From contig DIHK01000010.1 of assembly GCA_002420115.1 (NCBI GenBank), forward strand, positions 37,554 through 101,553: a DNA stretch of 64,000 nt. Direction: 5' to 3'. This DNA comes from Nitrospira sp. UBA5698 (GTDB lineage Bacteria; Nitrospirota; Nitrospiria; Nitrospirales; Nitrospiraceae). The stretch's first letter is position 1. Each line of letters opens with the position of its first letter. The translations under genes and the position numbers were made by a program. Below are positions 42,662 to 51,609 of this stretch, piece by piece. The notes beneath the pieces were generated by a model, which worked only from the letters and a program-made list of their open reading frames with translations, was not told the DNA's origin and searched no databases.

Positions 42662-43453
42662 ATGTCTATGGAATCCAACACGGCGACCACCACTCCTACT
42701 CGTGAAGAACTGAACGCCGAGCTGCTCGACGTGCCTGAGCCGCCGGAACAACCGGAGAGTCCTCCCCCTCCAGGATTTGAAGACGGCATTGAAGTGGCCG
42801 TCCGGCATGTGAAGGGCCGTAGAGGAGGCGACTTGGTCGGCATCCTCCTGGTCGGATCCGGGGCGCGGCGCACACTCACACCCCATAGCGATATCGATCT
42901 GCTCGCCCTCGTCAAGGGAGAAACAGAGGGTCATGAAATTCTCCGAGTCGGCGAGCGACTTGCCGATATCCGCTATCATGGCTACCGTTCGGTGGAAGAT
43001 GACCTCGCCTACTCCCTCCGACTCCCCTCCCTCTTGCGAAAAAGTCGGATCCTCTACGATCATGATGGTGTCTGCGCCAAACTCCTCGACAAAGTCCATC
43101 AGCGCTTCCGCCAGGGTCCGCCGTCGGCATCCATCAATGAGCAGATTCGTCTCAAGGCGGAGTGCTACCATCTCTTAGGGAAGGCGCAGGATCTCGTAGA
43201 CAAACCTGGCACCGCCTACTACCTATTGACGCTCTTTTACGAAGATTGCATTTCCGCCTTCTTTCGGCTGAGAGGGTTTTGGCTGGTCGCGCCGGTGGAT
43301 GTCCATCGCTTCATGTTTTCCCGCGAGCCCACTCTCGCCGACCTGGCCGGACAATTCCTGACCTCCACGACTCTCGCCGACCGGCTCAACTTTGGCCGGC
43401 AGTTTGCCGATCTCCTCTTTAAGGATGTCCCGAATCCGGCTCGTATCGACTGA
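42662..43453 (+). CDS. Nucleotidyltransferase-domain protein
   Basis: 263 aa. A Pro/Glu-rich N-terminus precedes a minimal nucleotidyltransferase domain at about 50-130 with GILLVGSGARRTLTPHSDIDLLALV, the GS...DxD metal-binding signature. The remaining 100 residues are helical (LKAECYHLLGKAQDLVDKPGTAYYLLTLFYEDCISAFFRLRG) and resemble a HEPN-like or substrate-binding helical domain. The target, a nucleotide, antibiotic or protein, is unknown. No ribosome site is seen; start may be ATG at 42662 or 42668. The next gene begins 138 nt away and looks unrelated. Confidence 0.65.
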   Translation: MSMESNTATTTPTREELNAELLDVPEPPEQPESPPPPGFEDGIEVAVRHVKGRRGGDLVGILLVGSGARRTLTPHSDIDLLALVKGETEGHEILRVGERLADIRYHGYRSVEDDLAYSLRLPSLLRKSRILYDHDGVCAKLLDKVHQRFRQGPPSASINEQIRLKAECYHLLGKAQDLVDKPGTAYYLLTLFYEDCISAFFRLRGFWLVAPVDVHRFMFSREPTLADLAGQFLTSTTLADRLNFGRQFADLLFKDVPNPARID

Positions 43454-43591
43454 CCGCCGCACGGTACAGAACCGGCAGCGTCCTAATCACGACGTTGTGG
43501 TGCATACGATGGAAGAGGCCTGCCTCTGATTGTGCCATCGATCAGCGGGCATCGGCTCTCTGTCACCGACCTTCATACCAAGGAGCCCTTT

Positions 43592-44485
43592 ATGGAATTG
43601 GGATTTGTCGGGTTAGGCAAGATGGGCATGAACATGGTCATCCGTCTACGACGCGATCAGCACCGCGTGGTCGTCTATGACCGATCGAGCGACCTCATCC
43701 ACCAGGCCGAAGGCCATGGTTGTGTCGGCTCCACGTCTCTTGCCGATCTGGTAAGCAAACTCAGTGCGCCCCGTGCCGTCTGGATCATGGTTCCCTCCGG
43801 CGCACCGACGGAAGAAACGGTACAGGCCGTGGCAGCATTATTGAAACCAGGGGACACGATCATCGACGGCGGCAATACCAGATTTCACGATGACGTCCGA
43901 CGAGCTGCGGCATTGAAGCCACAGGGGATCCATTACGTCGACGCAGGCACCAGCGGAGGAATCTGGGGACTAAAAGTCGGCTACTGCCTCATGGTCGGAG
44001 GAGAAGAGGCCGCAGTGCAACGGCTCGCTCCATTGTTCAAGACCCTGGCTCCGGACAATGGATGGGCCCACGTCGGCGCCGTCGGGGCAGGTCACTACGT
44101 CAAAATGGTTCATAATGGAATCGAATACAGTATGATGCAAGGCTATGCGGAAGGCTTTGAGCTGATGTCGAAAAGCGAGTACAAACTGGATTTGGGACGC
44201 GTCGCCGATCTCTGGATGCACGGCAGCGTGGTGCGCTCTTGGCTGCTGGAGCTCGCCGTCGGCGCGCTCAAACAAGATCCGAAACTCGACCAGCTGAAAG
44301 GGTATGTGCAGGACTCCGGAGAAGGCCGCTGGATGATTGCCGATGCCATTGAAAAAGACGTCCCGGTCCCCACATTGACGACCGCACTCTTCACACGGTT
44401 TCGATCGCGACAAGAGCAATCCTTTGCGGAAAAGATGTTGGCGGCCCTTCGCAACGCGTTCGGCGGTCACGCGGTCCGTCGATAA
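43592..44485 (+). CDS. gnd: 6-phosphogluconate dehydrogenase, decarboxylating (short type)
   Basis: 297 aa. Rossmann motif GFVGLGKMGMNM at the start, IIDGGNTRFHDD, the substrate motif DAGTSGGIWGLKVGYCLMVGG and the catalytic lysine in HYVKMVHNGIEYSMMQ. The short length is that of the GndA/YqeC class, not the 470-aa enzyme of enteric bacteria. It converts 6-phosphogluconate to ribulose 5-phosphate and CO2. AAGGAG precedes the ATG at 43592; the frame extends 20 codons upstream without a site. zwf follows 27 nt later, so the oxidative pentose phosphate steps are co-transcribed. Confidence 0.93.
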   Translation: MELGFVGLGKMGMNMVIRLRRDQHRVVVYDRSSDLIHQAEGHGCVGSTSLADLVSKLSAPRAVWIMVPSGAPTEETVQAVAALLKPGDTIIDGGNTRFHDDVRRAAALKPQGIHYVDAGTSGGIWGLKVGYCLMVGGEEAAVQRLAPLFKTLAPDNGWAHVGAVGAGHYVKMVHNGIEYSMMQGYAEGFELMSKSEYKLDLGRVADLWMHGSVVRSWLLELAVGALKQDPKLDQLKGYVQDSGEGRWMIADAIEKDVPVPTLTTALFTRFRSRQEQSFAEKMLAALRNAFGGHAVRR

Positions 44486-44512
44486 CGAGACGAGTTCACT
44501 GAGGAGACTTCT

Positions 44513-46060
44513 ATGGCGCCGACGAATGGTCCACGCATCGACAGCAATCCTGCACAGGAACCGCTGCCGCCGGTCGAACCCTGCACCCTCGTCATTTTCG
44601 GTGGTTCGGGCGATTTGGCTCGTCGGCGCTTGATTCCTGCCGTCTACAACCTCTTGCTCGACGGGTTGCTCCCATCCAACTATGTCGTGCTCGGCCTCGG
44701 GCGCACACCCATGAGCGACGAAGAATTCCGTTCAACGGTTCGTGACGGCGTCGTCAAACACTCGCGCCAAGCGCTCATCGAAGATACCTGGACCGCATTT
44801 TCCCAACACCTGTTCTACATGGCAGGAGGCAACGATGAGACACAGACCTTCGCTCGCTTGAAGGAGCGGGTCGAAGAACTGGAGCAGAAATTCCAACTCC
44901 CGGGAAACCGCATTTTCTATCTCAGCATTCCCCCGAGTTCCTTCACCGACGTCTGCGAAGGGCTCTCCCGTTCAGGACTCGCCGGCACGCCCGGAGCCCG
45001 TGCACCATACACACGCATCATCGTTGAAAAACCGGTCGGGCGTGATCTGACCTCCGCGCAAGCAATCAACCAGGTCACCGGCCGGGTCTTTGATGAATCG
45101 CAGATTTTCCGGATCGATCATTATCTGGGCAAAGAAACCGTTCAAAATCTCATGGTCGTCCGTTTTGCCAACAGCATCTTTGAGCCGATCTGGAACCACA
45201 AATACGTCGACCATGTCCAGATCACCGTCAGCGAAGCCGAAGGGGTTGGAACCAGAGCCAGTTACTACGAAGAAGCGGGCGCGCTCCGAGACATGATTCA
45301 GAATCATCTCCTCCAGCTGCTCTGCCTGGTGGCGATGGAACCGCCCTATTCGCTGGACCCGAACGTCGTACGAAATGCCAAAATGGAAGTCCTCCGCTGC
45401 CTTCGGCCCATCACTGCCAAAGATGTGGATACCTGCACCGTACGAGCGCAATACACAGAGGGAAAAGTCCACGGAACACCGGTGCCGGGCTATCGCCGTG
45501 AAAAAGGTGTGAAACCGGACTCCACCACCGAAACCTATGTGGCGGTCAAATGTTTCGTCGAGAACTGGCGGTGGTCGGGAGTCCCCTTCTACCTGCGCAC
45601 AGGGAAAGCGTTGCCCTTACGGGCCAGCGAGGTTGCCGTTCAATTTAAAGAGATCCCGCAGATCCTCTTCAATGCCAACCAGCAAAACCCTCAAGCTCCG
45701 AACGTCTTGGCTTTGAAGATTCAACCGGAAGAAGGGCTGTCCCTTCGTATCGTCTCCCGCGTGCCTGGCACACGCGCGCAAACCCATCCGGTAGAAATGA
45801 ACTTTAAGTACGGAGAAGTCTTCGGTCGGCCATCTCCGGAGGCCTACGAGCGCCTCTTGCTCGATGTCATGGCGGGGGATGCATCCCGCTTCATGCGACG
45901 CGACGCCGTTGAAGCCTCCTGGGCTTGGATCACCCAGATCCTCGAAGCGTGGGAAAAATCAGGACAGCGCTGGCTCCCTGAATACCAAGCCGGCACCTGG
46001 GGGCCGGTCGAAGCCGATCGGTTGATCCAAAACGACGGCCGGACATGGCGGGTGCTGTAA
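44513..46060 (+). CDS. zwf: Glucose-6-phosphate 1-dehydrogenase
   Basis: 515 aa. Nucleotide-binding start LVIFGGSGDLARRRLIPAVYNL, the substrate-site signature RIDHYLGKETVQNLMVVRFAN (the usual DHYLGKE) and NHLLQLLCLVAMEPP. It makes 6-phosphogluconolactone from glucose 6-phosphate and NAD(P)+. GAGGAG precedes the ATG. Downstream of gnd in one operon; no 6-phosphogluconolactonase gene is in the window. It converges on the thioredoxin-like gene. Confidence 0.96.
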   Translation: MAPTNGPRIDSNPAQEPLPPVEPCTLVIFGGSGDLARRRLIPAVYNLLLDGLLPSNYVVLGLGRTPMSDEEFRSTVRDGVVKHSRQALIEDTWTAFSQHLFYMAGGNDETQTFARLKERVEELEQKFQLPGNRIFYLSIPPSSFTDVCEGLSRSGLAGTPGARAPYTRIIVEKPVGRDLTSAQAINQVTGRVFDESQIFRIDHYLGKETVQNLMVVRFANSIFEPIWNHKYVDHVQITVSEAEGVGTRASYYEEAGALRDMIQNHLLQLLCLVAMEPPYSLDPNVVRNAKMEVLRCLRPITAKDVDTCTVRAQYTEGKVHGTPVPGYRREKGVKPDSTTETYVAVKCFVENWRWSGVPFYLRTGKALPLRASEVAVQFKEIPQILFNANQQNPQAPNVLALKIQPEEGLSLRIVSRVPGTRAQTHPVEMNFKYGEVFGRPSPEAYERLLLDVMAGDASRFMRRDAVEASWAWITQILEAWEKSGQRWLPEYQAGTWGPVEADRLIQNDGRTWRVL

Positions 46061-46081
46061 GAAGCGCGCTGAATATCAGTA

Positions 46082-46414
46082 TCAGCCGGGCAAAGCGGAT
46101 TCAATCTTCATCCGTATGGCTTCTTTCTTCCCAAGCCCTCCGATGAAACTCACAAACTGGCCGTTCATGTAAAGCGCCAGCGCGGGGAGCGACGAGATTT
46201 CCAATTCCGCAGCAATCTGAAACTGCTCATCGACATTCATCGTGAGGATCAGGACTCGCTCAGCCAATTCTGCTTGCACCAGCTCCAGCTCTTTCATCAA
46301 AACCTGGCAATGACCACAGCCTGGTTTCCAAAATTCCACCAACACCGGCACATGACTCCCCTCTACCACCCGATCGAACTCCCGATCGGTCACCGATGGG
46401 AGCTTCAAACTCAT
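46082..46414 (-). CDS. Thioredoxin-like protein with CGHC active site
   Basis: 110 aa thioredoxin fold: VPVLVEFWKPGCGHCQVLM holds the active site CGHC, the dipeptide of protein disulfide isomerases rather than CGPC of thioredoxin; ISSLPALALYMNGQFVSFIGG contains the cis-Pro. There is no signal peptide, so it should act in the cytoplasm. A CGHC site raises redox potential in model proteins, so the role could differ from a bulk reductant. Its ATG overlaps the SGNH esterase stop as ATGA, so they are co-transcribed. Confidence 0.85.
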   Translation of the reverse strand: MSLKLPSVTDREFDRVVEGSHVPVLVEFWKPGCGHCQVLMKELELVQAELAERVLILTMNVDEQFQIAAELEISSLPALALYMNGQFVSFIGGLGKKEAIRMKIESALPG

Positions 46415-47049
46415 GATTGCACAGATCCCGCTAACAACGGCTTCAGAACCTGTGCCACTCGTTCAGCAAAGAGCCGATAACCCACGGTGGTCAGATGAAT
46501 GCCGTCGTTTGAGTAGTTCGCCGCCAGTTCGCCGCTCTCAGGCTCTGCTGTCGCACCAAACAAATCGACGTAGGCGATACCCTTTAAATCGGCATACTCC
46601 TGAATCAGCTGGTTCAACTGACGTCGGCGCCCCACATGCGCTTGGACCCATTCTTGTCCCTCCCGGCTTCCTGCCGCATCCTCGACGCGTATCGAGGGAA
46701 TGGTCACGGGAATCGGCAAGCCCCCCATTCGCAAGACCTGGTCGTACATGCTGATGAGATTGTCAAAGATGTCTTGCAGTGAGGCATTCCATCCGAGATC
46801 GTTCGTCCCGCCAAGAATTGGTACATAGTTCGGCTGGTGATCGAGGACATCGCGTCGAAACCGTCCAACCATCTCTCCCGTCAGCTCACCACAAACCCCA
46901 CTGACACGAATCTCTACCGCATCACCCAGATGCGACTGCAGGAACTGTCCATACGGCGTGTCTCGTCCGCTCGGGTTCTCCCTCGTCGGAGACTGGAACC
47001 CCGCCGTCAGACTATCCCCAAAACAGATCATGAGAAGTGATCGACTCAT
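46411..47049 (-). CDS. SGNH/GDSL-family esterase (arylesterase-like)
   Basis: 212 aa. Block I FGDSLTAG with the nucleophile Ser, a Gly block (VSGVCGELTGEMVGR), block III GGTNDLGWN and block V DGIHLT with the catalytic Asp/His. These four are the SGNH hallmarks of TesA-type esterases. The start is uncertain; the frame is open to 47328 and an ATG at 47085 is possible, but no strong ribosome site is seen. There is no signal peptide in the version chosen. It lies upstream of the thioredoxin-like gene with an ATGA overlap. Confidence 0.8.
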   Translation of the reverse strand: MSRSLLMICFGDSLTAGFQSPTRENPSGRDTPYGQFLQSHLGDAVEIRVSGVCGELTGEMVGRFRRDVLDHQPNYVPILGGTNDLGWNASLQDIFDNLISMYDQVLRMGGLPIPVTIPSIRVEDAAGSREGQEWVQAHVGRRRQLNQLIQEYADLKGIAYVDLFGATAEPESGELAANYSNDGIHLTTVGYRLFAERVAQVLKPLLAGSVQS

Positions 47050-47179
47050 GGTGCAAGCCAATTCTACCGAGGCCTCCGATGTCATAACAAGCCGCTCGTA
47101 CCGACTCTCTTCAGCGCACCCTAGCGAAGAATGGCGATTTTCTTGACGAATACCGGATCTCTCGGTAGGTCTTACTCTT

Positions 47180-49003
47180 ATGTCCACGAACGTCACGTCG
47201 GCGCAGGAGATGCTCGCGGCTGCTGTTGCAGCACGAGGCGCCGAAGATCCTGAGATCGTCTCCATCAAGCGCGTTCTGAAGCTGTTGGACAAAACCGCAA
47301 AGTCGAATCGAACGTACGGCTCCGCCAACCCCGTTGCTCAGAAATTCTCGCATCAGCTGTTCGAAGAACTCACCACGCATCTGATCACCTATTCCAAACT
47401 CACCTTCCTCGTCCAGCGAACGGCGCTCCTGTGCAAAGAGTGTGTGGTCTATCAGGCGGAACAGGATGGCGGCGGGGAAAGCCTTGCATTTAAGCTGTAC
47501 GCGGACGGCATTCGAGAATTGGCCCTGCATCAAGGCCTGACCGAAGAAGATCTGGGATTCTTCCTGGAGTCCCTGTGGGGTGGGCTTGATCCCAGCAAGG
47601 ACGATGATGACATTGTGACGCGCATCTGGGAAAAGAACCTTTCGAGCATCTCTATCGTCACGGCCGAAGAAGTCGCAAAAGCCTCCGTCGGGAATGAGGG
47701 ATTTTTCCGTCTGGATAGCGGAATGAGTTTGTCCGATTCGACACTCCGAGAACTGTTGGATCGTGAACGAAGTCGTGGCCGGCACGGAGACACAGGGGCT
47801 GGAGAGGGAGACAGCGCTAAAACCTCCGGTAGCGCTTCAAGTAACCGCCTTCAATCAGGACTCGTCGGCTACGAAGTCACCGAAGAAGAACTGGCCACGC
47901 TCGCAAGAGAAATTGAAGCGGAGAGCAAACAAGATGGCCTCTCGTACATTTTAGATGCCATGACCTCGATTCTGGTCTCTGAGACCTCCCCAGCATTGCT
48001 GACAAAACTGTTTGGCCTGTGGGGCCACGTTGTCGAAACGCTCCTCCGCGAGGGAAAATGGACGGTGTTAGAGCATGTATTGAGCCTGCTGCATGAAACT
48101 GAGGCAGTGCGACCAGATATCAGCACGGAACACAAGCAGCAGCTCGTCTCCATCATGGACGGGCTAGGACGCACCGAACGCATCAAAGCCATCGAAAACT
48201 ATCTGAATCAAAGTCCGGATGCCAACGTCGAAGGCCTGTCTACCATTTTACTCCTCATGAAGCCGGAGGCAGTCCCTGCGCTCTGCACGCTCCTGGCAAA
48301 CCTCACCTCCTCGGGACATCAGGCCATCGTCGTCGAAGCTCTCACCCACTTGGCAAAAGACAAGCCGGATCCTGTGGTCAGAGGATTAATGGATCGTCGA
48401 CCGATCTATGTCCGCAATCTCATCTCCATCCTTCTGACCTGGAATAGTCCGAAATTCGTTGAGCCGATCGAAAAGTTAACTCGGTATCCTGACGCACAGG
48501 TCCGGCGTGACGTCGTGCGCGCAATCGGTCGGCTCCGTCCGACCGGCTCAGGGGTAAGACTGGTGCCATTGACCAGCGATGAGGACGAAAGCGTGCGCTT
48601 TGCCGCACTGAAACTTCTCATGTCAGGCCAATATACCGCACCCTTCACTCAATGGTCTCCTCTGCTCTCCGAAAACGACTTCATGGACCGGCCCATCAGC
48701 GAACGTCGCGGCATCTTCCAGGCCATGCGGGTCTCTTGCGGAGACGAAGCGGTGCCGTACTGGCAGGGACTCATGACGGCCTGGGCCTGGACAAATCGCA
48801 GAAAAAAGGAAGAGCTTGCGATACTTGCGGCTGAAACACTCGGGAAACTTGCGACACCCGCTGCAATCGCCGCCTTGGAACGAGGCTCAAAAAAAGGAAG
48901 TTCGGCCGTTCGCCAAGCCTGCAGCATGGCACTGACCCAGACAGTGAAGCCCCATCGGGAACCACGCTCCGGCACCCACTCGACGGAGGGAGAGCCTTCA
49001 TGA
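47180..49003 (+). CDS. HEAT-repeat-like protein paired with HD-GYP
   Basis: 607 aa, soluble. The N-terminal half (about 1-200) has a helical domain of unknown family; an acidic Gly/Ser linker lies near 195-225; the rest is HEAT/armadillo-like helical pairs (for example DAQVRRDVVRAIGRLRPTGSGVRLVPLTSDEDESVRFAALKLL). No catalytic motif. Its stop overlaps the start of the HD-GYP gene as ATGA, so the two products probably form a complex, with the repeats giving a protein-binding surface. Confidence 0.75.
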   Translation: MSTNVTSAQEMLAAAVAARGAEDPEIVSIKRVLKLLDKTAKSNRTYGSANPVAQKFSHQLFEELTTHLITYSKLTFLVQRTALLCKECVVYQAEQDGGGESLAFKLYADGIRELALHQGLTEEDLGFFLESLWGGLDPSKDDDDIVTRIWEKNLSSISIVTAEEVAKASVGNEGFFRLDSGMSLSDSTLRELLDRERSRGRHGDTGAGEGDSAKTSGSASSNRLQSGLVGYEVTEEELATLAREIEAESKQDGLSYILDAMTSILVSETSPALLTKLFGLWGHVVETLLREGKWTVLEHVLSLLHETEAVRPDISTEHKQQLVSIMDGLGRTERIKAIENYLNQSPDANVEGLSTILLLMKPEAVPALCTLLANLTSSGHQAIVVEALTHLAKDKPDPVVRGLMDRRPIYVRNLISILLTWNSPKFVEPIEKLTRYPDAQVRRDVVRAIGRLRPTGSGVRLVPLTSDEDESVRFAALKLLMSGQYTAPFTQWSPLLSENDFMDRPISERRGIFQAMRVSCGDEAVPYWQGLMTAWAWTNRRKKEELAILAAETLGKLATPAAIAALERGSKKGSSAVRQACSMALTQTVKPHREPRSGTHSTEGEPS

Positions 49004-50583
49004 CAGTCCCCAAGACAGCACAACCACGGTCGAAGGGACAGGCCGCCCAGGCAGAACCACTCCTGACACATGAAAAATCCCTGTCCCAGAAAATCGGACA
49101 AGGCTCCGAAGCCGGCGACATTCTCGACCAACAGCTGGCGATGCTGGGGTTCCAGCTTATCACGCAACTGAATACACTCATCAAGACATCGCGCATTCAT
49201 GGGAGGACGAACGCCGCCCTTGATAAACCGGTCGAAACCATGTTGACCCTGATTCAGACGCTGGCCAGTGATCACCCCGTGACGCTGCGGATTCAGAATG
49301 ATTTTCTTTTTCTCGGAGAACGCCACCTCAAAATCAGTGCACAACAAATGCTCGTGGCATCGAGCATGATTGACACCATGGCCAAATGGAAGATCGGGGG
49401 GTTGACGTTTAGCGCCTCAACCTCGTCCAAGGACCTTCGCGCGTTTGCCTATCTCTTCGTCACGCTCGATCCGGCCACAAAGTCACTGGAAGAACTCCGA
49501 CAGGAACTCACGGCCAACGAAGTGACCACGATCCAACTTGAGGATCCTCGCGAGCTTGCCCTCAAAGAGAATCCTGCTGAAGCGGGCACAGGATCCACGT
49601 CCGGCAACGGAACAGGATCCGCCTCAAAGGCTCAGCAGAAAGCTCAGTCGAAAGTCGCATACGGTAAAGCCGCGAACGAAGTCGGACAACTGACACAATC
49701 CGTACGCGACGGCGGAACGCTAAACTTCAAGCAAGCCAAACGAGCCATTCAAAACATCGTGGATCTCATGATGCATGATGAGTCGACGCTTCTGGGTCTC
49801 ACGACGCTCCGTTGTCACGACCAATATACCCACAACCATTCCGTGAACGTCTCTCTCTTGTCCATTGCTCTCGCAAACCGCGCCGGGTATCCCAAGATCG
49901 AACTGGCCGACCTTGGATTGGCCGCCCTGTTTCATGACATGGGGAAAGCCAACATTCCGCTTGAGGTCCTGAACAAGCCGGGTGAATTCACGGAAGACGA
50001 GTGGACGATGATGCGCAATCATCCGACTGAAGGTGTCTTGAGTCTCACCCAGCTCCGTGGCATCACGAATCTTCCGTCGCGCATGGTCGCAGCGTCGTTC
50101 GAGCACCATATGAACTTGGACTACTCCGGTTATCCCAAATTAAAGACACCGTGGAAACTCTCTCTGACCGGCCGGATTCTGATGATCGCGGATTGCTATG
50201 ACGCGATGACCTCGTCACGCGTCTACCGACGAGAGCCGATCTCTCCATCCAAAGTATTGAGCATTATGTTCTCGAAATCCGGAAAGAGCTTTGACCCCAC
50301 CCTCCTCAAACTCTTCGTCAACTGTGTCGGCATCGTCCCGATCGGAAGCCTGGTCATGCTGGATACCGACGAGCTGGCCGTAGTCCTCAAACCAGCCGTC
50401 AACAAAGCCAACGCTGAACGACCTCTGGTCAAAGTGATTACCGACCAGCATGGTACCTCCGTCGACAATGGGCCCGAGCTGGACCTCACTGAACAGGACG
50501 AGACCGGCACCTACCGCCACAGCATCATCCGTTTGGTCGATACCACCGAATATAAGATCGATACCAGCCGGTACTTTGTCTGA
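49000..50583 (+). CDS. HD-GYP domain protein (probable cyclic-dinucleotide phosphodiesterase)
   Basis: 527 aa. The HD-GYP domain is at about 250-430: HD in AALFHDMGKANIP (312-313) and the signature EHHMNLDYSGYP (368-379). Family members hydrolyse c-di-GMP or related dinucleotides. The N-terminal 240 residues include a helical segment similar in style to the upstream partner and a Ser/Gly/Ala linker near 195-215. The C-terminal 100 residues form a beta-rich domain (VGIVPIGSLVMLDTDELAVVLKP). Links to motility, given the flagellar cluster in the same window, are an inference. Confidence 0.85.
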   Translation: MTVPKTAQPRSKGQAAQAEPLLTHEKSLSQKIGQGSEAGDILDQQLAMLGFQLITQLNTLIKTSRIHGRTNAALDKPVETMLTLIQTLASDHPVTLRIQNDFLFLGERHLKISAQQMLVASSMIDTMAKWKIGGLTFSASTSSKDLRAFAYLFVTLDPATKSLEELRQELTANEVTTIQLEDPRELALKENPAEAGTGSTSGNGTGSASKAQQKAQSKVAYGKAANEVGQLTQSVRDGGTLNFKQAKRAIQNIVDLMMHDESTLLGLTTLRCHDQYTHNHSVNVSLLSIALANRAGYPKIELADLGLAALFHDMGKANIPLEVLNKPGEFTEDEWTMMRNHPTEGVLSLTQLRGITNLPSRMVAASFEHHMNLDYSGYPKLKTPWKLSLTGRILMIADCYDAMTSSRVYRREPISPSKVLSIMFSKSGKSFDPTLLKLFVNCVGIVPIGSLVMLDTDELAVVLKPAVNKANAERPLVKVITDQHGTSVDNGPELDLTEQDETGTYRHSIIRLVDTTEYKIDTSRYFV

Positions 50584-50673
50584 GCAGATCGGCAGCATCC
50601 CTGATCAGCAGCTCCCGTTCCATTCCCCTTCGCCTGGCTTGACAGGTCAAAAGCGGATCTTCGACAATGCTTT

Positions 50674-51609
50674 ATGACCGACCAGATCCGCATCGAGCGA
50701 TTGGAATTTCGTAGTCGTTGCGGCGTGACACCCGAAGAGCGCGCGCGCGCGCAACTCCTCGCCGTCGATCTGGAGATGGATTGCCAGATCGATCACGCGG
50801 GGGTTTCTGACGATCTACACCACACCATCGACTACGCGGCCGTGGCCAGCCGCATCGTCGAAATCGGAACCAGTCGAGAGGCACAACTTCTTGAATCAAT
50901 CGCTGAACAGCTTGTCGCCGCTCTCTTTGCTGAATTCCCTGTTGGTCGAATCAAGCTCTGGTTGCGAAAATTGCATCCGCCGATCGTGCAGATCACATCA
51001 TCCGTCGGCATCACCCTAGAGCGAACCAGGTTGACCCAGCTGGTGCTCCGTGCAGATCCACACCCATCGAGGTTTCTCGTACAGCAGCTGGATCGCCTCC
51101 CCAAGGGGTTGATCCTCGACGTCGCCGCAGGAAGAGGACGACACACGTTGTTTCTCTCATCCCTCGGATACCAGGTCGAGGCCGTTGATCGAGATGAACA
51201 AGCACTCACACAGCTGTTGGCCGATGCTCGAACGAGACACCTCGTCGGCGTCACGACACAAGCGCTCGACTTGGAGTCACCGCATCCGCCGGATCTCGGT
51301 GAGGAACGATACGACGCTATCCTCGTCTTCTTCTATCTGAATCGACCGATCTTTCCACATCTCTTTCGCGTACTCAAACCTGGTGGACTGTTCATCTACG
51401 AGACCTTTCTGATCGATCATCACCTCCGTTACCAGCATCCACGACGCCGGGAGTTCTGCCTGGGCCATGGGGAGCTGTTGTGCCTTACCTCCGGACTTCG
51501 TGTCCTGCATTATGATGAGGGACTGCATGAAGAGGCTCGAGACGGAGATTCGGCGTACACTGCGCAACTCGTCGCACAAAAACCTTTCACTCCAGGAACT
51601 TCAACATGA
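50674..51609 (+). CDS. Dihydroneopterin aldolase-methyltransferase fusion
   Basis: 311 aa in two parts. Residues 1-120 are FolB-like: RIERLEFRSRCGVTPEERARAQLLAVDLEMD with the catalytic Glu near 21-22, DDLHHTIDYAAV and a Lys near 99 (LRKLHPPI). Residues 130-311 are a TehB-like class I methyltransferase with motif I ILDVAAGRGRHTLFLSSLGYQVEAVD and FRVLKPGGLFIYETF. FolB normally is a 120-aa stand-alone enzyme of folate synthesis. Whether the fusion links folate chemistry to methylation is unknown. The ribosome site is weak. It overlaps the PHP gene as ATGA. Confidence 0.8.
   Translation: MTDQIRIERLEFRSRCGVTPEERARAQLLAVDLEMDCQIDHAGVSDDLHHTIDYAAVASRIVEIGTSREAQLLESIAEQLVAALFAEFPVGRIKLWLRKLHPPIVQITSSVGITLERTRLTQLVLRADPHPSRFLVQQLDRLPKGLILDVAAGRGRHTLFLSSLGYQVEAVDRDEQALTQLLADARTRHLVGVTTQALDLESPHPPDLGEERYDAILVFFYLNRPIFPHLFRVLKPGGLFIYETFLIDHHLRYQHPRRREFCLGHGELLCLTSGLRVLHYDEGLHEEARDGDSAYTAQLVAQKPFTPGTST

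Noticed and set aside
46472..46479. GCCGATAA, resembling a sigma-28 -10 element
   Set aside because: It lies within the SGNH esterase coding region and has no TAAA at the right distance upstream.
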